Assembly (NCBI GenBank): GCA_029777215.1
Contig: JAKOSQ010000214.1
Coordinates: 1-12,278 of the forward strand
Origin: Bacillota bacterium
GTDB taxonomy: Bacteria; Bacillota; Clostridia; Oscillospirales; Oscillospiraceae
DNA: 12,278 nt
Direction: 5' to 3'
Of this stretch, positions 6,323 to 12,278 are shown piece by piece. The stretch's first letter is position 1. The number at the start of each line of letters is the position of its first letter. Both the position numbers and the translations under genes were made by a program. The notes below the pieces were generated by a model, which saw only the letters and a list, made by a program, of their open reading frames with translations, ran no database searches and was not told the DNA's origin.

Positions 6323-7297
6323 ATGCCTATACTTAACGAATTCAGTTTTCCCTCCTGCGACTGCAAAAATACGATTTACGTCCGCCAGTGGCTGCCGGAC
6401 GGTCAGCCGATCGGCGTTGTGCAGCTCTGCCACGGCATTGCCGAGCATATCAGCCGCTATGATGACTTTGCCCAGTACCTCGCGTCGAACGGCTTCGTCG
6501 TCGCGGGGAACGACCATCTCGGCCACGGTCTGAGCGTCTCCAAACCCGAGGACCTCGGTTATTTCGGAGAGCACGGCGGCTGGGAGCTCGTCGTCGGCGA
6601 CATGCGCAAGCTCTATGAGCGCCTGCGCGAGCAGTATTATTCCCTGCCGATCTTCATTCTCGGCCACTCCATGGGCAGCTTCCTCACGCGCACCTACATC
6701 ATCCGCTACCACGACGGCCCGGACGGCGCCATCATCAGCGGCACCGGCCAGCAGAACGCGCTGACCGTCAATGGCGGCCTTGCGCTCGCAAACCTCCTCA
6801 TCCGCCGCCACGGCCCCGCCTATAAGAGTCAGAAGTTCAACGACTTCGCCTTTGCGGGCTACAACAGCCACTACAAGCCTCAGCACACCGCCTTCGACTG
6901 GCTCTCCCGCAACGAGGAGAATGTCGACAGATACATAGCAGACCCGCTCAGCGGCTACTGCGCCTCGGTCGGCGTCTTCCGCGACATGCTCACCGGCGTC
7001 AAATACATCTCGAACGCGAAAAACCTCGCGCGCATGAACAAGGACCTGCCGGTCTACTTCATTTCCGGCGACGAGGACCCGGTCGGCGAATACGGCAAAG
7101 GCGTCCTGCGCGCCTACAACAACTTCCTCTCCGCCGGACTCACGGACGTGACGCTCAAGCTCTACCACGACGACCGCCACGAGATTCTCAACGAGCTCGA
7201 CCGCGAGACCGTCTGGAGCGACGTGCTGAGCTGGCTGCAAACCAAAGTCGAAGCTAAGAAAGAAAAAGCCCCGGTGGGCGAAGAGATCCCTGTATAA
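6323..7297 (+). CDS. Alpha/beta hydrolase, monoacylglycerol lipase / lysophospholipase type
   Basis: A 324-residue cytosolic serine hydrolase of the Hydrolase_4 (serine aminopeptidase S33-like) group, whose members usually cleave monoglycerides, lysophospholipids or related esters. Motifs in order: the oxyanion-hole segment LCHGIAEH (35-42), the conserved NDHLGHGLS (63-71), the nucleophile elbow GHSMG with Ser116, the likely catalytic Asp252 in SGDEDPVG, and His286 in DDRHEILNE. There is no signal peptide. The C-terminus ends in a Lys/Glu-rich tail of about 15 residues beyond the domain. It has its own promoter and ends at the bidirectional terminator at 7312-7346, so it is a single-gene unit. 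The fold and triad are clear; the true substrate cannot be read. Confidence 0.9.
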   Translation: MPILNEFSFPSCDCKNTIYVRQWLPDGQPIGVVQLCHGIAEHISRYDDFAQYLASNGFVVAGNDHLGHGLSVSKPEDLGYFGEHGGWELVVGDMRKLYERLREQYYSLPIFILGHSMGSFLTRTYIIRYHDGPDGAIISGTGQQNALTVNGGLALANLLIRRHGPAYKSQKFNDFAFAGYNSHYKPQHTAFDWLSRNEENVDRYIADPLSGYCASVGVFRDMLTGVKYISNAKNLARMNKDLPVYFISGDEDPVGEYGKGVLRAYNNFLSAGLTDVTLKLYHDDRHEILNELDRETVWSDVLSWLQTKVEAKKEKAPVGEEIPV

Positions 7298-7311
7298 AAA
7301 CTTTTACAATA

Positions 7312-7346
7312 AAAAAGCTTCGGAAGTTTTTCTTCCGAAGCTTTTT
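7312..7346. terminator. Bidirectional intrinsic terminator
   Basis: 15-bp arms AAAAAGCTTCGGAAG (7312-7326) and CTTCCGAAGCTTTTT (7332-7346) enclose a 5-nt loop. It is placed between the convergent hydrolase (stop 7297) and mreB (stop 7348) and has T-runs in both directions, so it serves both genes. Confidence 0.93.
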
Positions 7347-7347
7347 C

Positions 7348-8376
7348 TTATTTCATTTGCCGTTTTCGTGCGAGATTGATCATGCCCTCGTCCATTTCGT
7401 TGAGGCGGCCGAGCATTTTTCCCGCGCCGTAGGCCACGCTGGAAATCGGGTCGTCCATCGTGCGGACCTTGATGCCGGTCTTGGCGTTGATGATTCGGTC
7501 GATGCCCGGCACGAGGCTGCCGCCGCCGCAGAGGATAATGCCGTTTTGGGAGATGTCCGCCACGAGCTCCGGCGGCGTGCGCTCCAGAACCGCCTGAATC
7601 GCGTCCAGAATCTCCGTGATCGGGTCGACCAGCGCCTCGGCCACATCGTTCGTGTCGATGGTCACGGCGCGGGGCAGGCCCGTCATGAGGCAGCGGCCCT
7701 TGACCTCCTCCGTCTGCGGGTCCTGCACAGGGAAGGCGCTGCCGATGTGCAGCTTCGCCTCCTCGGCGGTACGCAGGCCGATGAGCAGGTTGTGCTTGCG
7801 GCGTATGTATTTGACAATCGACTCGTCAAACGCATCGCCCGCGGTTTTGATGGATTCGCTTTCGACCACTCCGTTTAAGGACACAACGCCCACCTCGGTC
7901 GTGCCGCCGCCGATGTCGACAACGAGGTTGCCGTCCGGCTTTGAAACGTCCGCGCCCGCGCCGAGCGCGGCTGCGACGCTGCTCTCGACGAGGTAGACCT
8001 TGCGCGCGCCGGCCTCGATGCCGGCGTCGATGGTCGCGCGCTCCTCCACGCCCGAAATGCTGCCCGGGACGCAGATGATGATGCGGGGCTTAAACATGCT
8101 CGAGGAGGTAACGCGCTGGATGAGCTCATTGAGCATGCGGACGGTCATGTCGTAGTCCGAGATGACGCCGTTCAAAACGGGATAGATGGAGACAATGTTC
8201 GCCGGGGTGCGCCCGAGCATTTTCTGCGCATCCTCGCCGACCTTCAGGAGCTTGCCGCTGTGCTTGTCCACGGCGACGACCGTCGGCTCGCGAAGAGTCA
8301 CGCCCTTGCCGCTGACGTAGACGATGATGCTTGAGGTCCCGAGATCGATCGCAATATCTCTTTCAAAAAAAGCCAT
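7348..8376 (-). CDS. mreB: Rod-shape-determining actin homologue MreB (MreB/Mbl family)
   Basis: A membrane-associated actin-like ATPase that positions the elongation peptidoglycan machinery. The 342 residues have the family's usual length. Motifs: phosphate-1 DLGTSS (11-16), phosphate-2 DIGGGTTEVG (154-163), the adenosine motif CGGGSLVPGID (283-293), and the connecting EPTVVAVD and CVPGSISGVEERA segments. The N-terminal MAFFERD resembles the short hydrophobic start used for membrane contact. The start is supported by GAGGTG at 8384-8389 (minus strand), 7 nt before the ATG. It is the last gene of the - strand run, terminated 2 nt past its stop, with no mreC or mreD following, unlike the classic mreBCD operon. 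It could equally be an Mbl or MreBH paralogue. Confidence 0.94.
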   Translation of the reverse strand: MAFFERDIAIDLGTSSIIVYVSGKGVTLREPTVVAVDKHSGKLLKVGEDAQKMLGRTPANIVSIYPVLNGVISDYDMTVRMLNELIQRVTSSSMFKPRIIICVPGSISGVEERATIDAGIEAGARKVYLVESSVAAALGAGADVSKPDGNLVVDIGGGTTEVGVVSLNGVVESESIKTAGDAFDESIVKYIRRKHNLLIGLRTAEEAKLHIGSAFPVQDPQTEEVKGRCLMTGLPRAVTIDTNDVAEALVDPITEILDAIQAVLERTPPELVADISQNGIILCGGGSLVPGIDRIINAKTGIKVRTMDDPISSVAYGAGKMLGRLNEMDEGMINLARKRQMK

Positions 8377-8396
8377 ATATTTTCACCTCAAATTAT

Positions 8397-8431
8397 TCAA
8401 TGAAACGAATCCTGCGGACTGTTTTCATTGA
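8397..8431. repeat. Inverted repeat in the mreB leader
   Basis: TCAATGAAA (8397-8405) pairs with TTTCATTGA (8423-8431). On the - strand this stem ends about 7 nt before the mreB ribosome binding site. A smaller TCC/GGA pairing lies inside the loop. Confidence 0.7.
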
Positions 8432-8448
8432 GGGGATGCGCTTCGCTG

Positions 8449-8464
8449 CGCGCCTGAGGGCGCG
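8449..8464. repeat. GC-rich inverted repeat in the mreB leader
   Basis: CGCGCC, TGAG, GGCGCG: a 6-bp all-GC stem with a 4-nt loop in the comF-mreB gap. Confidence 0.6.
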
Positions 8465-8494
8465 AACTCTGCGAGGCTTTGCTCTAAATTGTGC

Positions 8495-8514
8495 TGTCAA
8501 CGGGATTGTTGACG
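8495..8514. repeat. Inverted repeat in the comF-mreB gap
   Basis: GTCAAC (8496-8501) pairs with GTTGAC (8508-8513) around GGGATT, extended by a T-G wobble. The - strand reading contains TTGACA, but no -10 lies at a suitable distance. Confidence 0.55.
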
Positions 8515-8531
8515 GCTTCGGAAGTTTTTAT

Positions 8532-8547
8532 AACGGCGATCGCCGTT
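8532..8547. repeat. Perfect 16-bp palindrome at the end of comF
   Basis: AACGGCGATCGCCGTT overlaps the last base of the comF stop codon. The - strand copy is followed by ATAAAAA, not T's, so it is a poor terminator for comF; the + strand copy is followed by TATTTT, but no + strand gene ends here. It could be an operator or an RNA processing/stability hairpin. Confidence 0.6.
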
Positions 8548-9209
8548 TATTTTCCGATTTCGTTTGTCTGCGCGAGGGTACAGCAGACGACGTCCTCGGC
8601 GCCGGCGGCGCGGAGGGTCCGGGCGCACTCCGAGAGCGTCGCGCCGGTGGTGATAATGTCGTCGATGAGTAAAATGCGCTTGCCGCGGACCAGCTCCTCG
8701 TCCGCCGCGGCGTAGACGCCGCTGATGTTCGCGCGGCGCTTTTCCGGCGAACCGGCGCCGGACTGTGCGGGCACGTCCGTGTGCTTTTTGAGAAGCTCGA
8801 CGGGCGCATCGTCAAGGCGCAGCGCCGCCGCCATCGCCAGCAGCATGGCCTGGTCGTAGCCGCGTCCGCGGAGCCGCTTTTCGCTCAGCGGCACCCAGGT
8901 GATGAGGTCGTAGCGCCCGGCGAGCGTTTCGCGGATGGTATCCGCCATCAGCTCCCCGAAAACCTCGGCGTAGGCCGTGACGTCGTGGAACTTGAAGCGG
9001 AGGATCGCGTCGCGCACAGACCTCTCATAGACCAGCGGCGAGACACAGACGGAGAAAAACTCCCCCGTGCGCATGCCGCCGTTTTGCGTCCGGCTGATGC
9101 TTCCCCGGCACTTTCTGCACATGCCGCGCTCGTCACCCCGGAGGATGTGATTGCAGAACGCGCAGCGCGGCGGAAAAAGGAGGTCCAACAGTCCCGAAAA
9201 TACGCCCAT
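8547..9209 (-). CDS. comF: ComF-family phosphoribosyltransferase-like protein
   Basis: A 220-residue ComF (ComFC) protein, needed in naturally competent bacteria for uptake or processing of single-stranded DNA; its exact reaction is unclear. The N-terminus carries a zinc-ribbon-like set CAFC and CRKC (Cys16, 19, 31, 34). Next come the conserved VPLSEKRLRGRGYDQ (107-120), similar to 'RGFNQ' in the family, and the PRPP-binding type I phosphoribosyltransferase loop LIDDIITTGAT (181-191). The start is supported by AGGTG 5 nt upstream and AAGGA 11 nt upstream. It begins 28 nt after recD2, so the two are probably co-transcribed. No comFA helicase is visible; recD2 occupies the neighbouring position. 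Confidence 0.93.
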   Translation of the reverse strand: MGVFSGLLDLLFPPRCAFCNHILRGDERGMCRKCRGSISRTQNGGMRTGEFFSVCVSPLVYERSVRDAILRFKFHDVTAYAEVFGELMADTIRETLAGRYDLITWVPLSEKRLRGRGYDQAMLLAMAAALRLDDAPVELLKKHTDVPAQSGAGSPEKRRANISGVYAAADEELVRGKRILLIDDIITTGATLSECARTLRAAGAEDVVCCTLAQTNEIGK

Positions 9210-9237
9210 GGCCGCACCTGTCCTTTCGATGGAAGGC

Positions 9238-11505
9238 TTACGTCTCTGTCAGTCTGGCCCGGAGGCCGCTGTATCGTCTGGTGACCTTGTGGTTTCCGAT
9301 CATGTTGTAAACGGTGGTGTCGCTGCCGACGACGATGAGGAGTTCCCGTGCGCGCGTGACGGCGGTGTAGAGGACGCTGCGAGACATGAGCTGGGGCGGC
9401 CCGTCGAGTGCCAGAAGGACCACGGCGCGGTATTCGCTGCCCTGCGACTTGTGGATCGTCATCGCAAAGGCGTGCTCAAGCTCGGATAGCATGTCGTAGC
9501 CATAGGCCGCGAGGCGGTCATCGTAGAGGATCGTGAGCATTTCGTTTTCGTTGTCGATCGCAGCGATCACGCCGACGTCGCCGTTGTAGACGCCGGTACC
9601 GCGCTCGGGCTTTTCGCCCATTTCGATGACGGGCAGGCCGTCCGCCATGAAGGTGACGCGCTCGGGCTTTGCCCATATTATATCATAGTTGTTTCTGATC
9701 TGCATCACCCTGTCGCCCTCGCGGAAGGTGATTTCGCCGTATTTTTTTTCTTTTTTGTGCGCGGCGGGCGGGTTAAGCGCCTTTTGCAGGACGGCGTTGA
9801 GGTTTCGCGTGCCCGTCTCGCCCTTGCGGGTCGGGCTGAGGACCTGAATGTCCGTCGGCGGGATGCCCATGTTGTTCGGCAGGCGCTGGGCGCAGAGCTG
9901 GCAGACCGTCTCTACGGCCTGCGCGGGATATGTACGCTTCAAAAAGAAAAAGTCCGAGTCGTTCGTGTTCGCGCGCAGCTCCGGGCAGTCGCCGCGGATG
10001 ATCTGGTGGGCGTTGGCGACGATGCGGGAGGCGTTCCCCTGCCGGAAAATTTCCGTCAGGCGGACCGTCTCGACCGTGTTGCTGCGGATGATGTCGAGAA
10101 AGACGTTGCCGGGGCCGACGCTCGGAAGCTGGTCGGCGTCCCCGACGAGAACGAGGCGGCACTTTGGCGGCATCGCGTGCAGGAGCGCCGCCATCAGCAG
10201 CACGTCCACCATCGAGCACTCATCGAGAATGACGGCATCGCACTCGAGCGGTTCGTCCTCGCCCCGGCGGAAGACCATGCCGTCCCCGTCGACCGGGGGA
10301 CCGGCCTCCAGCAGCCGGTGGACGGTCGCGGCCTCGCGGCCCGTGAGCTCGCTCATGCGCTTGGCGGCGCGGCCGGTCGGCGCGGTGAGCATGGTTTTGA
10401 GGCCCAGCTTGTCGTAGAGCGAGACGATGGCGCGGACCGTCGTCGTCTTGCCGGTGCCGGGGCCGCCCGTGAGCACCATGATCTGCCGCTCGGCGGCGAC
10501 CCGCAGCGAAAATCGCTGCAGCTCCGCGTAGGTGACGGCCTGCTCGCCCTCGATCTGCTCGATGAGCCCGTCGACGTTCTTTTTCGTGCCCGGCTTCGCG
10601 CCGGACATCTCCTTCACGCGCGCGGCGACGTAGGTCTCCGCCTCGTAGAGCGGCGCGAGATAGCAGGCGTCCCGCTCGGCGATGAGTGTGCGCACAGTCT
10701 CGCCGCTGTCGACAAGGACCTCAAGGGCCTCCTCGACGGACTGTCCGTCGACACCGATGAGCTGACAAGTCGCGGCGACAAGCTTGTCGGCGGGGATGAA
10801 ACTGTGGCCGTTGAAGGCGTTGTAGCGCAGCTCGTAGGTCGCGGCGGCGGCCACACGCTCGGGGCTGTCCTCCTCGAAGCCCATCTCCATCGCGAGGGCG
10901 TCCGCCTCGGCAAAGCTCGCGCCGACGGCCTCGCCCGTGATGGCGTAGGGATTTTCCTCCAAAAGGCCGAGGGCGTCGCTGCCGTAGGCCCGGTAGAGCC
11001 GGAGGGCGATGACGGGGCGGCCCCCGTAGTTCGCGAGGCAGGCAAGAAGCTTTCGCAGCTCCGCCTGTTTTTTGTAGGCCTCCGAAATTTCGAGCGCTTT
11101 TTTGCGCGTGATGCCGCGCACGGTCGCGAGCTGCTCAGGGTCATTTTCGATGACGTCGAGCGACTTCGGGCCGAAGGCCGAGACGATCAGCGTCGCCGTC
11201 GCGGGGCCAACGCCCTTGATCGCGCGCGAGGAGAGAAATTCGTAGATCGCGTTCGTCTCGTGCGGCAGGATGCGTTCGGCGAGCTCCGCCTTGAACTGCT
11301 CGCCGAACTTTGCATCCGTCACGAAGCGGCCCGTCGCGATGATCTGCTCGCCCGGACAGGCGTAAGGCAGACAGCCGACGACGGTGACGGTCGGCCCGTC
11401 CGTCGTCTCGAGCTTCACGACCGTGTAGCCGTTCTCCTCGTTTTGAAAAACGAGCTGGCGAATCGTGCCGGAGAGCTGTATTTGATTGTCCAATTCGTCG
11501 GTCAT
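9238..11505 (-). CDS. recD2: RecD-like SF1B DNA helicase RecD2
   Basis: An ATP-dependent 5'-3' DNA helicase of the RecD2 class, acting without RecBC in replication-fork and mismatch-linked repair. The 755 residues fit the family. Order of parts: an N-terminal OB-like region (about 8-80), helix-hairpin-helix units (RAIKGVGPATATLI near 94-107, then VRGITRKKALEI at 129-140), Walker A GGPGTGKTT (347-355), motif Ia TAPTGRAAKRM (374-384), DECSM (428-432), GDADQLPSVGPG (455-466), LTEIFRQ (483-489), TIHKSQGSEY (683-692) and YTAVTRAREL (713-722). The start is supported by GGAG 8 nt upstream. It is followed after 28 nt by comF. A 622-codon open frame on the opposite strand is a composition artefact. 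Confidence 0.96.
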   Translation of the reverse strand: MTDELDNQIQLSGTIRQLVFQNEENGYTVVKLETTDGPTVTVVGCLPYACPGEQIIATGRFVTDAKFGEQFKAELAERILPHETNAIYEFLSSRAIKGVGPATATLIVSAFGPKSLDVIENDPEQLATVRGITRKKALEISEAYKKQAELRKLLACLANYGGRPVIALRLYRAYGSDALGLLEENPYAITGEAVGASFAEADALAMEMGFEEDSPERVAAAATYELRYNAFNGHSFIPADKLVAATCQLIGVDGQSVEEALEVLVDSGETVRTLIAERDACYLAPLYEAETYVAARVKEMSGAKPGTKKNVDGLIEQIEGEQAVTYAELQRFSLRVAAERQIMVLTGGPGTGKTTTVRAIVSLYDKLGLKTMLTAPTGRAAKRMSELTGREAATVHRLLEAGPPVDGDGMVFRRGEDEPLECDAVILDECSMVDVLLMAALLHAMPPKCRLVLVGDADQLPSVGPGNVFLDIIRSNTVETVRLTEIFRQGNASRIVANAHQIIRGDCPELRANTNDSDFFFLKRTYPAQAVETVCQLCAQRLPNNMGIPPTDIQVLSPTRKGETGTRNLNAVLQKALNPPAAHKKEKKYGEITFREGDRVMQIRNNYDIIWAKPERVTFMADGLPVIEMGEKPERGTGVYNGDVGVIAAIDNENEMLTILYDDRLAAYGYDMLSELEHAFAMTIHKSQGSEYRAVVLLALDGPPQLMSRSVLYTAVTRARELLIVVGSDTTVYNMIGNHKVTRRYSGLRARLTET

Positions 11506-11582
11506 ATCCGTCGCTCCGAAAATCAGATATTCGTCCTGTCGGACGCTGCGCTTTCAAAATTGTGTTGTGCGCCGGCGGGGTT

Positions 11583-11783
11583 CTATTCGCCGCCCGGCAC
11601 GTTCACCGGCACATCCGCCGGCTGATTGGTCCCGGTCGGGACGTTTTCGTCCATGATGAGCAGCACCGGGCGCGCCGCAGCGCGCGGACGCGCGCAGAGG
11701 TACAGCCGCTCCTGCACGTTCCAGAGAAAAAGCATGAACAAAAATGAGAGGCCGAAGGCCGCAAGGATTTCCAAGGTCGCCAT
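11583..11783 (-). CDS. 66-residue single-pass membrane protein, unknown function
   Basis: I chose the ATG at 11783 because GGAGGGG (minus strand) ends 6 nt before it; a GTG at 11801 would put that site inside the coding region. The product starts MATLEILAAFGLSFLFML, a single membrane segment of about 20 residues (3-23). It continues with a short basic stretch containing ARPRAAARP, a hydrophobic VLLIM patch, and a Pro/Val/Asn-rich tail. The basic residues after the helix favour an N-out, C-in topology. There is no lipobox or recognised domain. It lies 49 nt after the small multidrug export gene and 77 nt before recD2, all on the same strand. It may accompany the exporter, but that is inference. 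I do not recognise the family. Confidence 0.65.
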   Translation of the reverse strand: MATLEILAAFGLSFLFMLFLWNVQERLYLCARPRAAARPVLLIMDENVPTGTNQPADVPVNVPGGE

Positions 11784-11800
11784 AGGTGTCCCCTCCTTCA

Positions 11801-11815
11801 CTCCATCGTATGGAG
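11801..11815. repeat. Short inverted repeat before the 66-residue gene
   Basis: CTCCAT, CGT, ATGGAG: a 6-bp stem with a 3-nt loop in the 49-nt gap, directly upstream of the GGAGGGG ribosome binding site on the - strand. It has no T-tract. Confidence 0.5.
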
Positions 11816-11832
11816 AAAGGTCCGGCGGGGTG

Positions 11833-12278
11833 TCAGCCGGCGAAGGCGGTCGTGAAGCCGTGCGTCACGCCGAGGACGATAAAGCCCGCCGCGATAACGC
11901 CGAGAAAGATGGCGGGGAAAGCGTGTTTGAGCCGGATGTCCATGAGCGCCGCGATGAGCGCCCCCGTCCACGCGCCGGTGCCCGGCAGCGGGATCGCCAC
12001 GAGGATCGCGAGGCCCAGCAGCTCATATTTGTGGACCTCCTCCCACTTGGTCTCGGCTCTCGCCTCGGTCTTCTCGACCCAGGCGGAGAGCTTCTTGCTC
12101 TTTAACTGCATCCAGTCAAAAATTCTGCGGATGAAGATGATGATGAACGGGACCGGCACCATGTTGCCGAGGTCCGCGAAGATCATGGCCCTCCAGGGGT
12201 CGAGGCCCATCGCAACGCCCATGGGAATCGCGCCGCGCAGCTCGAGTATCGGGACCATGGAGATGAGGAAGGTCAGCA
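11833..12278 (-). CDS. Small multidrug export family membrane protein (COG2426), 5' partial
   Basis: An integral membrane protein of the Sm_multidrug_ex family. The frame is open past the window end: codons before the ATG at 12258 read LTFLIS, matching the hydrophobic lead-in to the family's MVPILELRGAIPMG motif, so the true start lies outside. Other marks are GNMVPVPFIIIFIRRIFDWM (a membrane segment), a charged cytoplasmic stretch rich in Lys/Glu (about residues 51-76 from the visible ATG), and the diagnostic VAIPLPGTGAWTGALIA followed by a last hydrophobic helix. Despite the family name, transport of drugs is weakly documented; treat the substrate as unknown. It is the first visible gene of the - strand run toward mreB. 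Confidence 0.88.
   Translation of the reverse strand, partial: LTFLISMVPILELRGAIPMGVAMGLDPWRAMIFADLGNMVPVPFIIIFIRRIFDWMQLKSKKLSAWVEKTEARAETKWEEVHKYELLGLAILVAIPLPGTGAWTGALIAALMDIRLKHAFPAIFLGVIAAGFIVLGVTHGFTTAFAG

Noticed and set aside
8495..8500. TTGACA on the - strand as the mreB promoter -35
   Set aside because: At 16-18 nt spacing the DNA reads GC-rich sequence (GCCTCG) with no likeness to a -10 box; the hexamer is explained by the local inverted repeat.
9757..11625. 622-codon open frame on the + strand opposite recD2
   Set aside because: It is fully antisense to a clear RecD2 helicase, rich in Arg/Ala/Asp/Val as expected for a GC-rich antisense frame, and shows no domain. Other long antisense frames (99-686, 1221-1880, 2828-3661, 3929-4669, 5134-6243) were rejected for the same reason.
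11784..11801. GTG at 11801 as the start of the 66-residue protein
   Set aside because: It would place the strong GGAGGGG site inside the coding region, and it lacks a site of its own.
1..12278. CRISPR arrays, tRNA or rRNA genes, transposases, phage or toxin-antitoxin genes
   Set aside because: I scanned both strands for regular repeats, cloverleaf-like segments and typical protein motifs of these classes and saw none.

Overview
This window looks like chromosomal DNA from a GC-rich member of the Clostridia, most likely Oscillospirales/Oscillospiraceae. The evidence is the strong GGAGG-type ribosome binding sites, sigma-A-like promoters in AT-rich gaps, long A/T-flanked intrinsic terminators, GC-ending codons, and the gene content (a Firmicute-type MurA, WalJ/YycJ, RlmH, PgcA-type sugar phosphomutase, RecD2, ComF and MreB). 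No tRNA, rRNA, CRISPR array, insertion sequence or phage gene is visible. The placement is inferred from gene families and style, not from a database match.

Layout. (1) 1-4612, + strand: a compact run of murA (5' end outside the window), walJ, rlmH, a small DUF2007-like protein and a phosphoglucomutase/phosphomannomutase (pgcA). Two of the four junctions overlap (7 nt and 4 nt), so at least the last four genes are probably one operon. It combines cell-wall precursor synthesis, cell-wall-associated nuclease-fold function, ribosome maturation and hexose-phosphate supply. (2) 4613-5709: the least ordinary part. A tiny Ser/Thr-rich lipoprotein on + has its own promoter and a textbook bidirectional terminator. 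A second tiny lipoprotein lies convergently on -. Between them is a gap of about 236 bp packed with five inverted repeats. (3) 5710-7297, + strand: two separately promoted genes, a DUF1273/YpsA-like SLOG protein and a monoacylglycerol-lipase-type alpha/beta hydrolase, the latter ending at a terminator shared with the opposite strand. (4) 7348-12278, - strand, read from right to left: a small multidrug export family membrane protein (cut by the window end), a 66-residue single-pass membrane protein, recD2, comF and mreB. The gaps are 49, 77, 28 and 170 nt, and the last one holds several inverted repeats in the mreB leader.

Most of the window is core housekeeping: peptidoglycan (murA, mreB, possibly walJ and pgcA), DNA repair or uptake (recD2, comF) and 23S rRNA methylation (rlmH). 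I do not see a clear new multi-gene system. The best candidates for something undescribed are the convergent mini-lipoprotein pair with the structured DNA between them, the structured mreB leader, and the 66-residue membrane protein. No stretch longer than 300 bases lacks a gene; the longest gaps are 4613-4845, 5083-5318 and 8377-8546, and their contents are listed.
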